From Nocardia otitidiscaviarum NBRC 14405 (GTDB taxonomy: Bacteria > Actinomycetota > Actinomycetes > Mycobacteriales > Mycobacteriaceae): a stretch of 64,000 nt of DNA. The notes below the pieces were generated by a model that ran no database searches, was not told the origin of the DNA, and saw only the letters and a list, made by a program, of their open reading frames with translations. The first letter of the stretch is position 1, and each line of letters starts with the position of its first letter. A program made the translations under genes and the position numbers. Shown piece after piece: positions 18,253-27,429 of the stretch. Location of the stretch: positions 1-64,000 of the forward strand of contig NZ_BAGD01000037.1 in the NCBI RefSeq assembly GCF_000308635.1. Reading direction: 5' to 3'.

Positions 18253-19011
18253 GTGGAGTCGACGGTCACGCGGGTCGCGTTCGAGGACGTGCTCATCGCC
18301 TATCGGGATTCCGGGGCGGAGCGGGCCGCGAACACGGTGCCGGTGGTGCTGGTGCACGGTATGGGCGGGGATGGTCACACCTGGGATCGGTTCGCGCGGC
18401 AGTTGGCGCGGCGTGGGCGGCGGGTGATCGTTCCGGATCTGCGTGGGCACGGGCGCAGCGCGCACGCCGACTCGTACCTGTTCGCCGAATTCGGCGGCGA
18501 CCTGCTGCGGCTGTGCGATCGGCTCGGTCTCGAATCGGCGGATTTCGTGGGCCATTCGCTGGGCGGCTACGCGGTGTCGTGGCTGGCCATGCGACGTCCG
18601 GAACTGGTGCGCCGCTTGGTGATCGAGGAGCAACCGCTACCGCTGCGCTCCGGTGACGAACAGGTGACCCTGACCCGACGGCTGCCCTCGGTGCCGGAGC
18701 TGTGGCACGCCACCACCAGCCTGCTGCGCCATCCGCGCGCCGTGCTGGCCTTCGACCGCTCCATGACCCGCACCGCCCTGGAGCAGTTCCGCAAGCCGTA
18801 TCCGGAATGGTGGGAGGGTCTCGCGGATATCGCCGCGCCGACGCTGTTCCTGCGCGGCGGCCCCGGCGGCATGGTCGACCCGGACAAGGTCGAGCAGTTG
18901 CGCGTCAGCATCCCCGACTGCACCGTGCACACCTTCCGCTGCGGACACAGCATCCACCGTGACCGCTACCACGAGTTCGAGGCAGCGGTCCTGCCGTTCC
19001 TCCGGCACTGA
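18253..19011 (+). CDS. Alpha/beta hydrolase
   Basis: 252 residues from GTG 18253, chosen because the fold starts at once (VTRVAFEDVLIAYRDSG); an upstream start at 18181 would add a Pro/Gly/Arg tail. The features are oxyanion turn VLVHGMGGDGHTW, nucleophile elbow VGHSLGG near residue 100, a C-terminal RGGPGGMVDPD acid region, and CGHSIHRD with the likely catalytic His. This is the esterase/epoxide-hydrolase-like class with unknown substrate. It lies on the same strand as imuB after 170 bases, with no sign of a functional link. Confidence 0.82.
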   Translation: MESTVTRVAFEDVLIAYRDSGAERAANTVPVVLVHGMGGDGHTWDRFARQLARRGRRVIVPDLRGHGRSAHADSYLFAEFGGDLLRLCDRLGLESADFVGHSLGGYAVSWLAMRRPELVRRLVIEEQPLPLRSGDEQVTLTRRLPSVPELWHATTSLLRHPRAVLAFDRSMTRTALEQFRKPYPEWWEGLADIAAPTLFLRGGPGGMVDPDKVEQLRVSIPDCTVHTFRCGHSIHRDRYHEFEAAVLPFLRH

Positions 19012-19067
19012 CCACGCAGGGGCGGCTCGCCGGCGGCATCGCCCGGCCGCGGTCCTGGCGGGTGACG

Positions 19068-19442
19068 TCAGTCCGGAATCGGCGTCTGCTGGTAGCAGGC
19101 CAGCCGCCAGTCCCCGTCGACGCGGACGTAGACGCTGGTCATGATGCCCCGGAAGGCGGGCTCGGCACCCTCGCGGTACGCGATGCCGGTGTAGACCAGG
19201 ATCGTGCTGTCTCCGGCGTCCACCAGGCGCGGACTCTCCAACTCGAAGGTCCGCCACGGTGGAGCGTTCTTCAGCGAGTCGATGACGCCGTCGCGGTCCA
19301 GCACCATGCCGTTGGCGAGCACCATCACCGCGTCCTCGGTCATGAGCGAGCCGTAGAAGTCCGCCCCGGTGCTGGTGCACAGCGCGTCCCAGCCTCGACG
19401 CTCGACCGCGAGGAGTTCGTTCAGTAATTCCTTATCGGTCAT
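19068..19442 (-). CDS. NTF2-like (DUF4440/SnoaL-type) protein
   Basis: 124 residues from ATG 19442. The pattern fits the DUF4440 group of NTF2-like folds: a first helix (LLNELLAVERRGWDALC), GADFYGSLMTEDAVMVLANG, and a final sheet VYVRVDGDWRLACYQQTPI. Such proteins form small dimeric barrels that bind ligands or catalyse simple isomerisations. No catalytic residues can be assigned. Confidence 0.8.
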   Translation of the reverse strand: MTDKELLNELLAVERRGWDALCTSTGADFYGSLMTEDAVMVLANGMVLDRDGVIDSLKNAPPWRTFELESPRLVDAGDSTILVYTGIAYREGAEPAFRGIMTSVYVRVDGDWRLACYQQTPIPD

Positions 19443-19549
19443 GCCTCCACCCTACGAGCGCGTCCGATTTCCGCCGGTACGACGCTGTCCGGGGCAGGAC
19501 GGGTGGCCCGTTTGCGCCACGTGTCGGCGGCGTTTTCTACAGTGAGATC

Positions 19550-20110
19550 GTGTCCGCATCAGATCGCCCGATCCTGTTCTTCGCCGGGGAGGCGGAGTTT
19601 CGGGAATGGCTGATGGCCAATCACGCCGCCATGGACGGGGTTTGGCTGAAATTCGCGAAGCGGGGCACCGGCTACATATCACTCGACTACGCCGGTGCGC
19701 TGCGTCAGGCGCTGTGCTTCGGCTGGATCGACGGGCAGGCGCGGCGGCTCGACGACGAGTTCTATCTACAGAGTTTCACACCGCGGCGGCCGCGCAGCTC
19801 GTGGTCGCAGCGCAATGTGGGCTACGCCGAGGAATTGATCGAACAGGGACTCATGCATCCGGCCGGGCAGGCCGAGATCGACCGCGCCAAGTCCGACGGC
19901 CGCTGGGACAATGCCTACGGGCGGGAACTGCCGCAGGATTTCCTGGACGAGCTGGCGAAGCATCCGGAGGCGGCGGCGTTCTTCGAGACACTGCCCGATC
20001 AGATCAGTGTCGAGATCGGCCAGCAGCTCGGCAGCGCGGTGCGGCCGGAGACCCGGGCGCGGCGGTTGGATCAGATGATTCGCAAACTCATCGACGGGCA
20101 GCCGCTGTGA
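19550..20110 (+). CDS. YdeI/OmpD-associated family protein
   Basis: 186 residues from GTG 19550. It matches the YdeI/OmpD-associated family: an early FREWLMANHAAMDGVWLKFAKRG, YAGALRQALCFGWIDGQARRLD, the FTPRRPRSSWSQRN signature, and a C-terminal helical half (RARRLDQMIRKLIDG). The role of this family in actinobacteria is not settled. The next gene starts inside its stop codon (GTGA), so the two are translated together. Confidence 0.85.
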   Translation: MSASDRPILFFAGEAEFREWLMANHAAMDGVWLKFAKRGTGYISLDYAGALRQALCFGWIDGQARRLDDEFYLQSFTPRRPRSSWSQRNVGYAEELIEQGLMHPAGQAEIDRAKSDGRWDNAYGRELPQDFLDELAKHPEAAAFFETLPDQISVEIGQQLGSAVRPETRARRLDQMIRKLIDGQPL

Positions 20111-21072
20111 CGGCATTCGTGGGTCTGCCGTGTACGACGGCGGCGTGGGAGGTGCCGCTACCCGGCAGCGCCACCCACGTCACCGGCTGGCTGTGTGTCG
20201 AGCAGCCCGGGGCGTGGGGGCGCGATGTGATCGGCGACGAGGTGCTCGGCCCCGATATCACCGCCGGACTGGCCGCCCGCACCAAGGCCGCCCGTGTGCG
20301 TCCGACGCTCATCCGCAGACCGGGCCGCCACGAGTTCACCGGTGTCCGAACGGTATTGCTCGTCAGCTCGCACCCCGAGCGTCCCTGGTGCGAACGTTTC
20401 GAGATCACCGACCTGAACCAGCTGCTCGACTTCGACCCGCACCTGCTCAACGGCCCGCCCCCGGGAATCGGTGCACCCGTCGCCGATCCACCGGTGCTGG
20501 TCTGCGCCCACGGCAAGCGCGACCAGTGCTGTGCCCGCCTCGGCCGCCCCATCGCCGCCCGCCTCGCCGCCGAATATCCCGGCCGCGTCTGGGAGTGCTC
20601 CCACACCGGCGGCCACCGCTTCGCCCCCGCCGTGGTGCTGCTCCCGTCCGGCCTCACCTACGGCCGCCTGACCGCCGACACCGCCCTCGAAACACTCGCC
20701 GCCGCCGACCGGAACACGCTGTCCCTGACCGGCTTCCGCGGCCGCAGCGGCCATTCCCCGGTGGAGCAGGTAGCCGAGATCACCGTCCGCGAACACCTGC
20801 GCGATATCGGCGACGACACCGCCGTGGCCCTGAACGCCCTCACCGTGGCGACCGTCCCGGACCCGGAAACGGTTGCCGCCCGGCTCGGCGATGAGACGGC
20901 ACCCGCCGACCCCGCCACCTTCGCGGGCGCGGCGCAGGTCACCCACCGCGACGGCCGCCGCTGGCAGGTCACCGTCCACACCTCCGCCTACGCACCCCGC
21001 CAAGCCAGCTGCGGAGCCGCCCCCAAACCGGTCAAAGCACTACACCCCGCCCAACTCCACCAGCTGGCGTAG
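20107..21072 (+). CDS. Sucrase/ferredoxin-like protein
   Basis: 321 residues, GTG start overlapping the preceding stop. It belongs to the sucrase/ferredoxin-like family with a thioredoxin-like ferredoxin fold. The cysteine-bearing segments LVCAHGKRDQCCARLGRP and WECSHTGGHRFAP carry candidate [2Fe-2S] ligands, and a basic, cysteine-containing C-terminus follows (QASCGAAPKPVKAL). The family name is historical; no sucrase activity is implied. It is probably an electron-transfer or redox protein and is coupled to the YdeI-like gene. Confidence 0.8.
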   Translation: MTAFVGLPCTTAAWEVPLPGSATHVTGWLCVEQPGAWGRDVIGDEVLGPDITAGLAARTKAARVRPTLIRRPGRHEFTGVRTVLLVSSHPERPWCERFEITDLNQLLDFDPHLLNGPPPGIGAPVADPPVLVCAHGKRDQCCARLGRPIAARLAAEYPGRVWECSHTGGHRFAPAVVLLPSGLTYGRLTADTALETLAAADRNTLSLTGFRGRSGHSPVEQVAEITVREHLRDIGDDTAVALNALTVATVPDPETVAARLGDETAPADPATFAGAAQVTHRDGRRWQVTVHTSAYAPRQASCGAAPKPVKALHPAQLHQLA

Positions 21073-21140
21073 CCCCCGCGAGGGGAACTGGTGGCGGCAT
21101 CGTGCGAGAGCGCTCCGCCACCGGTTCCCCCCTCGCGGTG
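21072..21140. terminator. Long imperfect stem-loop between convergent genes
   Basis: Two long complementary arms. The left arm contains CCGCGAGGGGAAC and GGTGGCG; the right arm contains CGCCACC, GGTTCCCC and CTCGCGG. They fill the gap between the ferredoxin-like and SDR stop codons and fit a bidirectional terminator. Confidence 0.65.
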
Positions 21141-22109
21141 CTACCAGTGGGTGCCGGGGACGAGGCGGGCGGCGCGGCGGAGGGCGGTGCCGGTGGCTCG
21201 GACGGCGGGGGGCACTTCGCGGCGGTGGCGTTTCGGGGGGAGGATTTCCAGTTGTGTTGTCTCCTCGGGCTTCTCGCCTTTGGCGGCGGGGGAGTCGGGG
21301 AGGGCGCGGTAGTAGCGGTGCAGGATGCGGTCCTTGATGCGCGGGGTGATGAGGCTGCCGTATTCGGCGAGGGTGCCCAGCGGGACGTCGATGCGCTTGG
21401 GACGGTCGGTGAGGGCGCGGACGATGGTGGCGGCTGCCCATTCGGGGGATTCCGAGGGGCCCTGATTGCCGCTCGGGGCGATCATGGGGGTGCGCACCAG
21501 CGGCATGTGGATGGTGGTGAAAGTGATGTTGTCGGCCAGCATCTCGATCGCGGTCACCTCGGCGAACTTGTCGAGGGCGGCCTTGGAGGCCAGGTAGGCG
21601 GCGAAGCGCGGCGTGGCGACCTGCACTCCGGCGCTGGAGATGTTCACGATGTGGCCGAATTTGCGCTCGCGCATCTGCGGTAGCAGGGCCAGGGTCATGC
21701 GCACCGCGCCGAAGTAGTTGACCGCCATGGTGCGCTCGAAGTCGTGCATGCGGTCGGTGGAGCGGTGTACGGCGCGGCGGATGGAGCGCCCGGCATTGTT
21801 GACCAGCATGTCCACGTGACCGTGGGCGTCGAGGATCTGGGTCACGGCCTTCTCGACGGAGTCCTCGTCGGTGACATCGCACTGGTAGGCGTAGGCGTCG
21901 CCGCCCTCGGCCCGGATCTTCTCGACCACCACGGCCAGTTCCTCGGCGCGGCGGGCGAGCAGGAAGACTGTCGCTCCCTTCTCGGCCACGGCCGAGGCGG
22001 CCGCGCGGCCGATGCCGGAGGACGCGCCGGTGATGATGACGTGTCTGCCGGACAGGTCCCGGCGAGCGCGTCGACGGGCCCGGTAGCCGTCGCCTGTCGT
22101 TTCGCTCAT
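21141..22109 (-). CDS. Short-chain dehydrogenase/reductase
   Basis: 322 residues from ATG 22109 with AAAGGAG upstream. Classical SDR signature: VIITGASSGIGRAAA cofactor turn near residue 23-37, VDMLVNNAGRS, catalytic Ser in VNISSAG, and YLASKAALDKF with catalytic Tyr and Lys. A basic C-terminal extension of about 50 residues (KRHRREVPPAVRATG) resembles membrane-associated SDRs. The substrate is unknown. A perfect inverted repeat sits 30-51 bases upstream of the start and is the likely repressor site. Confidence 0.88.
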   Translation of the reverse strand: MSETTGDGYRARRRARRDLSGRHVIITGASSGIGRAAASAVAEKGATVFLLARRAEELAVVVEKIRAEGGDAYAYQCDVTDEDSVEKAVTQILDAHGHVDMLVNNAGRSIRRAVHRSTDRMHDFERTMAVNYFGAVRMTLALLPQMRERKFGHIVNISSAGVQVATPRFAAYLASKAALDKFAEVTAIEMLADNITFTTIHMPLVRTPMIAPSGNQGPSESPEWAAATIVRALTDRPKRIDVPLGTLAEYGSLITPRIKDRILHRYYRALPDSPAAKGEKPEETTQLEILPPKRHRREVPPAVRATGTALRRAARLVPGTHW

Positions 22110-22138
22110 GACTGCTCCTTTGCAGGTCGGATTGGCTC

Positions 22139-22160
22139 GAACTTACTCCAAAGTAAGTTC
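22139..22160 (-). promoter_or_regulatory. Operator-like inverted repeat upstream of SDR gene
   Basis: Perfect 9-bp arms GAACTTACT and AGTAAGTTC separated by four bases, immediately upstream of the SDR gene. This is the spacing and size of a TetR-family site. No regulator gene is adjacent. Confidence 0.65.
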
Positions 22161-22247
22161 CAATGCCAGGGTGAGTTCCGAGGTTGGCTTGATGGGCTCG
22201 AGTTAATACAAACCGCCCGGTTGGAATGCGTGTACAGTCGCTGACTA

Positions 22248-22263
22248 TCGAACACGAGTTCGA
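22248..22263 (+). promoter_or_regulatory. LexA (SOS) box upstream of dnaE2
   Basis: TCGAACACGAGTTCGA is a perfect match to the TCGAAC-N4-GTTCGA SOS consensus. It ends 28 bases before the dnaE2 start codon, over the expected promoter. Confidence 0.93.
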
Positions 22264-22291
22264 TTCCTGAAGTGCGTGCGGAGGAGGTGTC

Positions 22292-25200
22292 GTGGGCTGG
22301 CACAACGGACCGCCGACCTGGTCGGAGCTGGAACGGGTGCTCTCCGGACGCCCGAACCGAACCGTCCCCGCGGGCGACGGCGGCGACAGCCCGGCCTGGT
22401 CTCGCAAGCGCGAGCCCTACCGCGCCGCACCGCTGCACCGCCCCGACGAACCCACCGTCCCCTACGCCGAACTGCACGCCCACTCCGCCTACAGCTTCCT
22501 CGATGGAGCCAGCCAGCCGGAGGAACTGGTCGAGGAGGCCGTCCGCCTCGGCCTCGAGGCCCTCGCCCTCACCGACCACGACGGCTTCTACGGTGTCGTG
22601 CGCTTCGCCGAGGCCGCCCGCGAATGGGGTATGCCCACCGTCTTCGGTGCGGAACTCTCCCTCGGCAGCGCCGCTCGCCCCGGCGCCCACCTCGCCCCGC
22701 GCGGCGGCCGGCCCGCCTCGAGCTACCCGACCGCGTCCGGTGGCAGAGCTCGGACGCGCGGACGCCCAGCCGATTCGCCCGTGCCGAGCGATTCCGAGCC
22801 CCGCACCGGCGCACCCGATCCCGCCGGACCGCATCTGCTGATCCTGGCGCGCGGGCAGGAAGGGTACCGGCGGCTGTCCCGGGAGATGGCGGCGGCACAC
22901 ATGGCGGCGGGCGAGAAGGGCATTCTGCGCTACGACCTGGACCGGCTCACCGCGGCGGCGGGCGGACACTGGCAGGTGCTGACCGGCTGCCGGAAAGGGC
23001 ATGTGCGGCAGGCGCTGCGGCGGGGCGACGCGGAAGCCGAAGCGGCACTGCGGGATCTGATGGAACGATTCGGACCGGACCGGGTGAGCGTGGAGCTCAC
23101 CCACCACGGCATACCCACCGACGACGAGCGCAATGCCCGGCTGCTCGCCCTGGCCGACCGGCTCGGCCTGCCGGTGATCGCCTCCACCGGAGCGCATTTC
23201 GCCGCGCCACCACAGCGCCGCCGGGCCATGGCGCTGGCCGCCATCCGGGCCCGGCAGAGTCTCGACGAAATGGCGGGCTGGCTCGCCCCCACCGGCGGCG
23301 CGCATCTGCGGTCGGGAGCCGAGATGGCGCGGCTGTTCGCGGCCTGCCCGCAGGCGGTGGCCAATGCCGCCGAACTGGCCCGGGAATGCGCTTTCGACCT
23401 GCGCCTGATCGCCCCGCGGCTGCCACCCTTCGACGTGCCGGAGGGGCACGACGAGACCTCGTGGCTGCGCGAACTCACCTACCGGGGGGCCGCCCGCCGC
23501 TACGGTCCCCCCGCGCACAACCCCCAGGCGTACCGGCAACTCGAGCACGAACTCGAGGTGATCGAGCGGTTGCGGTTCCCGGGCTACTTCCTGGTGGTGC
23601 ACGACATCGTCAGCTTCTGCCACGACAACGACATCCTGTGCCAGGGCAGGGGTTCCGCCGCCAACTCGGCCGTCTGCTACGCCATCGGCATCACCAATGT
23701 GGATCCGGTCGCCAATCAGTTGCTGTTCGAACGCTTCCTCGCGCCCGAGCGCGACGGCCCGCCCGATATCGACGTGGACATCGAATCGGACCGCCGCGAG
23801 GAGGCCATCCAGCACGTCTATGCCAAGTACGGGCGCGAGTACGCGGCGCAGGTGGCCAATGTCATCACCTATCGGGGTAAGTCCGCGGTGCGCGATGCCG
23901 CACGCGCACTGGGCTTCTCGTCCGGACAGCAGGACGTCTGGAGCAAGCAGGTGAGCCGCTGGACGGGTGTCGCGAAGGAGGAGCACACCGACATTCCCGA
24001 CGACGTCCTCGCCCTGGCCGGTGAATTGGAGGGATTGCCCAGGCATCTGGGCATCCACTCCGGCGGCATGGTGATCTGCGATCGCCCCATCGCCGATGTG
24101 TGCCCCACCGAATGGGCGCGCATGCCGGGACGCAGTGTGTTGCAGTGGGACAAGGACGACTGCGCCGCCGCCGGGCTGGTGAAATTCGATCTGCTCGGTC
24201 TCGGCATGCTCTCCGCCCTGCGCTACATGATCGACCTGGTGCGTGAGCACAAGGGGGAGACCGTGGAGTTGCACCGGTTGGACCTCACCGAAACCGCTGT
24301 GTACGACATGCTTTCGCGCGCCGACTCGGTGGGCGTGTTCCAGGTGGAGTCGCGCGCGCAGATGGCGACCCTGCCGCGGCTGCGGCCGCGGAACTTCTAC
24401 GACCTGGTGGTGGAGGTGGCCCTGATCCGTCCCGGGCCCATCCAGGGCGGCTCCGTGCACCCCTACATCCGCCGTCGCAACAGGCTGGAGCCGGTCACCT
24501 ACGACCATCCGGCGCTGGCGAACGCGCTGGAACGCACCCTCGGCATCCCGCTGTTCCAGGAGCAGCTCATGCAGATGGCCGTCGACGTCGCCGGATTCAC
24601 CGCCGCCGAGGCCGATCAGCTGCGCCGCGCCATGGGCTCCAAGCGGTCACCGGAGAAGATGGAGCGGCTGCGGGAACGCTTCTATCGGGGTATGCGGGAA
24701 CTGCACGGCATTACCGGCGAGGTGGCCGACCGCATCTACGAGAAGGTCTACGCCTTCGCGAATTTCGGTTTCCCGGAAAGCCATTCGCAGAGCTTCGCCT
24801 CGCTGGTGTTCTATTCGGCGTGGTTCAAGCTGCATCATCCGGCGGCATTCTGCGCGGGCCTGCTGCGGGCGCAGCCGATGGGGTTCTACTCGCCGCAGTC
24901 GCTGGTGGCGGACGCCCGGCGGCACGGGGTGGTGGTGCACGGGCCGGATATCAATCACAGTCTCGCCGAAGCGACGCTGGAACGGCGGGGGATGGAGATC
25001 CGGCTGGGGCTGGCCGCGGTGCGGCACATCGGCGACGAACTGGCCGAGCGGATCGTCGCCGCCCGCCTGTCCGTCGGCCCCTACCGGTCCTTCCTCGACC
25101 TCACCAACCGCGTGGAACTGACTGTCCCGCAGGCGGAATCGCTGGCCACGGCGGGTGCGCTCGGCAGTCTCGACATCACCCGCCGCCAAGCCCTGTGGGC

Positions 25201-25693
25201 CGCCGGGGCCGCGGCGGGGGAACGTCCGGATCGCCTTCCCGGCACGGGCGCGGCCACCGCCGCGCCCGCCCTGCCAGGTATGAGCGAGCTGGAGTTGGCC
25301 GCCGCCGACGTCTGGGCCACCGGCGTCTCACCCGGCAGCTATCCCACCGAGTTCCTGCGCCCGCGACTGGATGCGCTGGGAGTGGTGCCCGCCGCCCACC
25401 TCGCCGATATTCGCGACGGCACGCGGGTGCTGGTGGGCGGCGCGGTCACGCACCGGCAGCGCCCCGCCACGGCGGGCGGCGTCACCTTCCTCAACCTGGA
25501 GGACGAGACCGGCATGGTGAACGTGGTCTGCTCGGTGGGCCTCTGGGCCCGCTACCGCCGCCTCGCCCAGAGCGCGCCCGCCCTGCTGATCCGCGGGCGC
25601 GTACAGAACGCCGAGGGGGCGATCACGGTGGTCGCCGACCACCTGCAACGCATGGACCTGCGCATCGAGGCGAAGTCCCGCGACTTCCGCTGA
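22292..25693 (+). CDS. dnaE2: Error-prone DNA polymerase DnaE2
   Basis: 1133 residues from GTG 22292 (GGAGGAGGTGTC upstream); the opening MGWHNGPPTWSELERVL closely resembles mycobacterial DnaE2. Domains: PHP (AELHAHSAYSFLDGAS, LALTDHDGFYG) in about the first 300 residues; C-family palm with GRGSAANSAVCY and the catalytic aspartates in PPDIDVDIESDRR near 490; fingers, and tandem HhH region (FGFPESHSQSFASLVFYS); and a C-terminal OB fold (VLVGGAVTHRQRPATAGG). A Pro/Arg/Ser-rich insert sits near residues 130-180. It performs SOS-induced mutagenic synthesis with ImuA' and ImuB, which lie 4 kb away here rather than adjacent. Confidence 0.95.
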   Translation: MGWHNGPPTWSELERVLSGRPNRTVPAGDGGDSPAWSRKREPYRAAPLHRPDEPTVPYAELHAHSAYSFLDGASQPEELVEEAVRLGLEALALTDHDGFYGVVRFAEAAREWGMPTVFGAELSLGSAARPGAHLAPRGGRPASSYPTASGGRARTRGRPADSPVPSDSEPRTGAPDPAGPHLLILARGQEGYRRLSREMAAAHMAAGEKGILRYDLDRLTAAAGGHWQVLTGCRKGHVRQALRRGDAEAEAALRDLMERFGPDRVSVELTHHGIPTDDERNARLLALADRLGLPVIASTGAHFAAPPQRRRAMALAAIRARQSLDEMAGWLAPTGGAHLRSGAEMARLFAACPQAVANAAELARECAFDLRLIAPRLPPFDVPEGHDETSWLRELTYRGAARRYGPPAHNPQAYRQLEHELEVIERLRFPGYFLVVHDIVSFCHDNDILCQGRGSAANSAVCYAIGITNVDPVANQLLFERFLAPERDGPPDIDVDIESDRREEAIQHVYAKYGREYAAQVANVITYRGKSAVRDAARALGFSSGQQDVWSKQVSRWTGVAKEEHTDIPDDVLALAGELEGLPRHLGIHSGGMVICDRPIADVCPTEWARMPGRSVLQWDKDDCAAAGLVKFDLLGLGMLSALRYMIDLVREHKGETVELHRLDLTETAVYDMLSRADSVGVFQVESRAQMATLPRLRPRNFYDLVVEVALIRPGPIQGGSVHPYIRRRNRLEPVTYDHPALANALERTLGIPLFQEQLMQMAVDVAGFTAAEADQLRRAMGSKRSPEKMERLRERFYRGMRELHGITGEVADRIYEKVYAFANFGFPESHSQSFASLVFYSAWFKLHHPAAFCAGLLRAQPMGFYSPQSLVADARRHGVVVHGPDINHSLAEATLERRGMEIRLGLAAVRHIGDELAERIVAARLSVGPYRSFLDLTNRVELTVPQAESLATAGALGSLDITRRQALWAAGAAAGERPDRLPGTGAATAAPALPGMSELELAAADVWATGVSPGSYPTEFLRPRLDALGVVPAAHLADIRDGTRVLVGGAVTHRQRPATAGGVTFLNLEDETGMVNVVCSVGLWARYRRLAQSAPALLIRGRVQNAEGAITVVADHLQRMDLRIEAKSRDFR

Positions 25694-25929
25694 GCGCCGA
25701 CGCTACTGCTCACGCCGCGATGGCTACTGGATTCGCAGCGGACTGCCGCCCCGACGTCCTCGGACGGCGTGGTGGTCGGCTCCATCACGCTGCCTCCGCA
25801 ACGCTGACCGTTCTATCGCCAGTCGCGCCCGCCGCCGGTGCGGCACCCGCGAGAGCCACCCGCCGGAGCGGTCCGGGTTCGGTGCGGGAGTGCTCGCGGG
25901 GAGAATGGTGCGCGTCGAAGGGAGTCTCA

Positions 25930-26160
25930 GTGCCGACCGTGGTCCGCGCGACGATCAAACCGAACAGCAAGAAGGGGCCGCTGGTGGAAACCCTTCCCGA
26001 CGGCACCCTCCAGCTCTACGTCCGCGCCCCCGCCGTGGAGGGCAAGGCCAACAGGGCCGCCTGCGAACTCCTCGCCGCCCACTACGGCGTGCCCAAATCC
26101 GCCGTCCGCCTCACCGCGGGCGCGACCTCCCGCTTCAAACGCTTCGATATCGACGACTGA
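25930..26160 (+). CDS. DUF167 (YggU-type) small protein
   Basis: 76 residues from GTG 25930 with GAAGGGAG upstream. It matches the DUF167 family: VRATIKPNSKKGPLVE, the core VRAPAVEGKANRAACELLA, and VRLTAGATSRFKRFDI. The function of the family is unknown. It stands alone on the plus strand after dnaE2. The 236-base gap before it shows no other feature. Confidence 0.85.
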   Translation: MPTVVRATIKPNSKKGPLVETLPDGTLQLYVRAPAVEGKANRAACELLAAHYGVPKSAVRLTAGATSRFKRFDIDD

Positions 26161-26178
26161 GGCAGCCGACGACCGAGA

Positions 26179-26862
26179 TCAGAACGCCAGCTCTTCCCAC
26201 GGAATGCGAATGGGGAAGGGGAAGTCGAACTCGATGCCGTCGGTGTCGGCCGCGGTCCACTCGGCAGCCATGAGGTAGTTGGCGGTGTGCAGCAGGTGTA
26301 CGCCCGCCGGAACCAGATGGCCGGGTTCGGTTTGCAGCGCGAAGGCGCGCACCTTCTCGATGACGCTGGCCTCGCGGGCGAGCGTCACCTCCCAGTACAG
26401 CGGAATACCTGCCCGCGCGTAGCGTGCCTTCTTCGCCTCGATATCGGATGCGGTGTTGCCGGGAGACAGCACTTCGCCGACGAGGTGGACATCGGCGGCG
26501 CGGACATCCTGGTACGGGGTTTCGAGGCAGCGGTGGATCAGGAAGTCCGGTGTCACGAAGTCGGATTTTCCGCTGGCGCCGAAGAAGACGTTCGTCTCGG
26601 TGGTGACGCGCCAGCAGTGATCGGGATGGCGGGTCACATCCGAGCGTGCGCATCGGCGCAGTGCGCTCCAGAGCAGATTCGTGAACGTCTGATGCTCGGC
26701 CGGGCCACGTCGCATCCACATCACCCGCCCGTTCCACAGCTCGATCTGCTCGGCGATCTCCTCCGGTAGCCGCTCGAGCTCCTCCCACGTCATGTACTCG
26801 GGGATATCGGGCTGCTCGAGGTGGGGTACGGACATGTCCTCAGGATATTTCGCCATGTCCAC
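26179..26862 (-). CDS. Uma2-family putative restriction-like nuclease
   Basis: 227 residues. Fits the Uma2 (DUF820) family with a PD-(D/E)XK fold: YMTWEELERLPEE start, FVTPDFLIH (candidate Asp), VHLVGEVLSPGNTASDIEAKKARYARAGIPLYWEV (candidate Glu and Lys). These proteins are abundant in cyanobacteria and actinomycetes, usually as solitary genes without clear substrates. ATG codons at 26862, 26856 and 26832 are all possible starts; none has a strong ribosome site. Confidence 0.82.
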   Translation of the reverse strand: MDMAKYPEDMSVPHLEQPDIPEYMTWEELERLPEEIAEQIELWNGRVMWMRRGPAEHQTFTNLLWSALRRCARSDVTRHPDHCWRVTTETNVFFGASGKSDFVTPDFLIHRCLETPYQDVRAADVHLVGEVLSPGNTASDIEAKKARYARAGIPLYWEVTLAREASVIEKVRAFALQTEPGHLVPAGVHLLHTANYLMAAEWTAADTDGIEFDFPFPIRIPWEELAF

Positions 26863-26952
26863 GGCCTTCCCGGATTCACGAGAAGCAGACGGTTTCGTCC
26901 GCGATGTCAGGTGTTGTCAGTGCCAGTAGACCGTGTCGGCGCGCGTCTGTCA

Positions 26953-27429
26953 CTACACCGCGCCCGGGAAGCCCAGTTGTCGCCAGGCTTCGTAGACGGC
27001 GACGGCGGCGGCGTTGGAGAGGTTCATGGAGCGACGGCCCGGGAGCATGGGGATGCGCACCTGGGTGGTGACGTGCGGGTCGGCGAGGACCTCGGCGGGT
27101 AGGCCGGTGGGTTCGGGGCCGAAGAGCAAGGTGTCGTGCTCGCGGTAGGCGACGGCGGTGCTGTGCGTGGTGGCCTGGGCGGTGAAGGCGAAGACGCGTT
27201 CGGGGCGGATGGCGTCCCAGGCGGCGGCCAGATCCTTGTGCACGGTGACCGAGGCGAGGTCGTGGTAGTCCAATCCGGCCCGCCGCAACTTGGGCTCGGA
27301 TAGGTCGAAGCCGAGCGGTTCGATCAGGTGTAGTCGGCATCCGGTCCCGGCGGCCAGCCGGATGGCGTTGCCGGTATTCGGCGGGATGCGGGGCTCGTAG
27401 AACACCAGATGGAACACCCCGCCAGTCAA
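26953..27429 (-). CDS. trmL: tRNA (cytidine/uridine-34 2'-O) methyltransferase, SpoU class
   Basis: 158 residues, the usual TrmL length. SPOUT knot motifs are clear: motif 1 FHLVFYEPRIPPNTGNAIRLAAGTGCRLHLIEPLGF, motif 2 LLFGPEPTGLP, and motif 3 IPMLPGRRSMNLSNAAAVAVYEA, which binds S-adenosylmethionine. It methylates the wobble 2'-hydroxyl of tRNA-Leu isoacceptors in characterised bacteria. It is divergent from the DUF3017 gene. Confidence 0.92.
   Translation of the reverse strand: MTGGVFHLVFYEPRIPPNTGNAIRLAAGTGCRLHLIEPLGFDLSEPKLRRAGLDYHDLASVTVHKDLAAAWDAIRPERVFAFTAQATTHSTAVAYREHDTLLFGPEPTGLPAEVLADPHVTTQVRIPMLPGRRSMNLSNAAAVAVYEAWRQLGFPGAV

Noticed and set aside
22106..24508. 800-codon open frame opposite dnaE2
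   Set aside because: It is a GC-codon shadow: the plus strand encodes a complete DnaE2 with catalytic motifs, and the minus frame shows no domain and low-complexity Gly/Arg/His composition. The same applies to long antisense frames at 1265-3292, 33267-34685, 38994-40520, 43329-45572 and 7559-9046.
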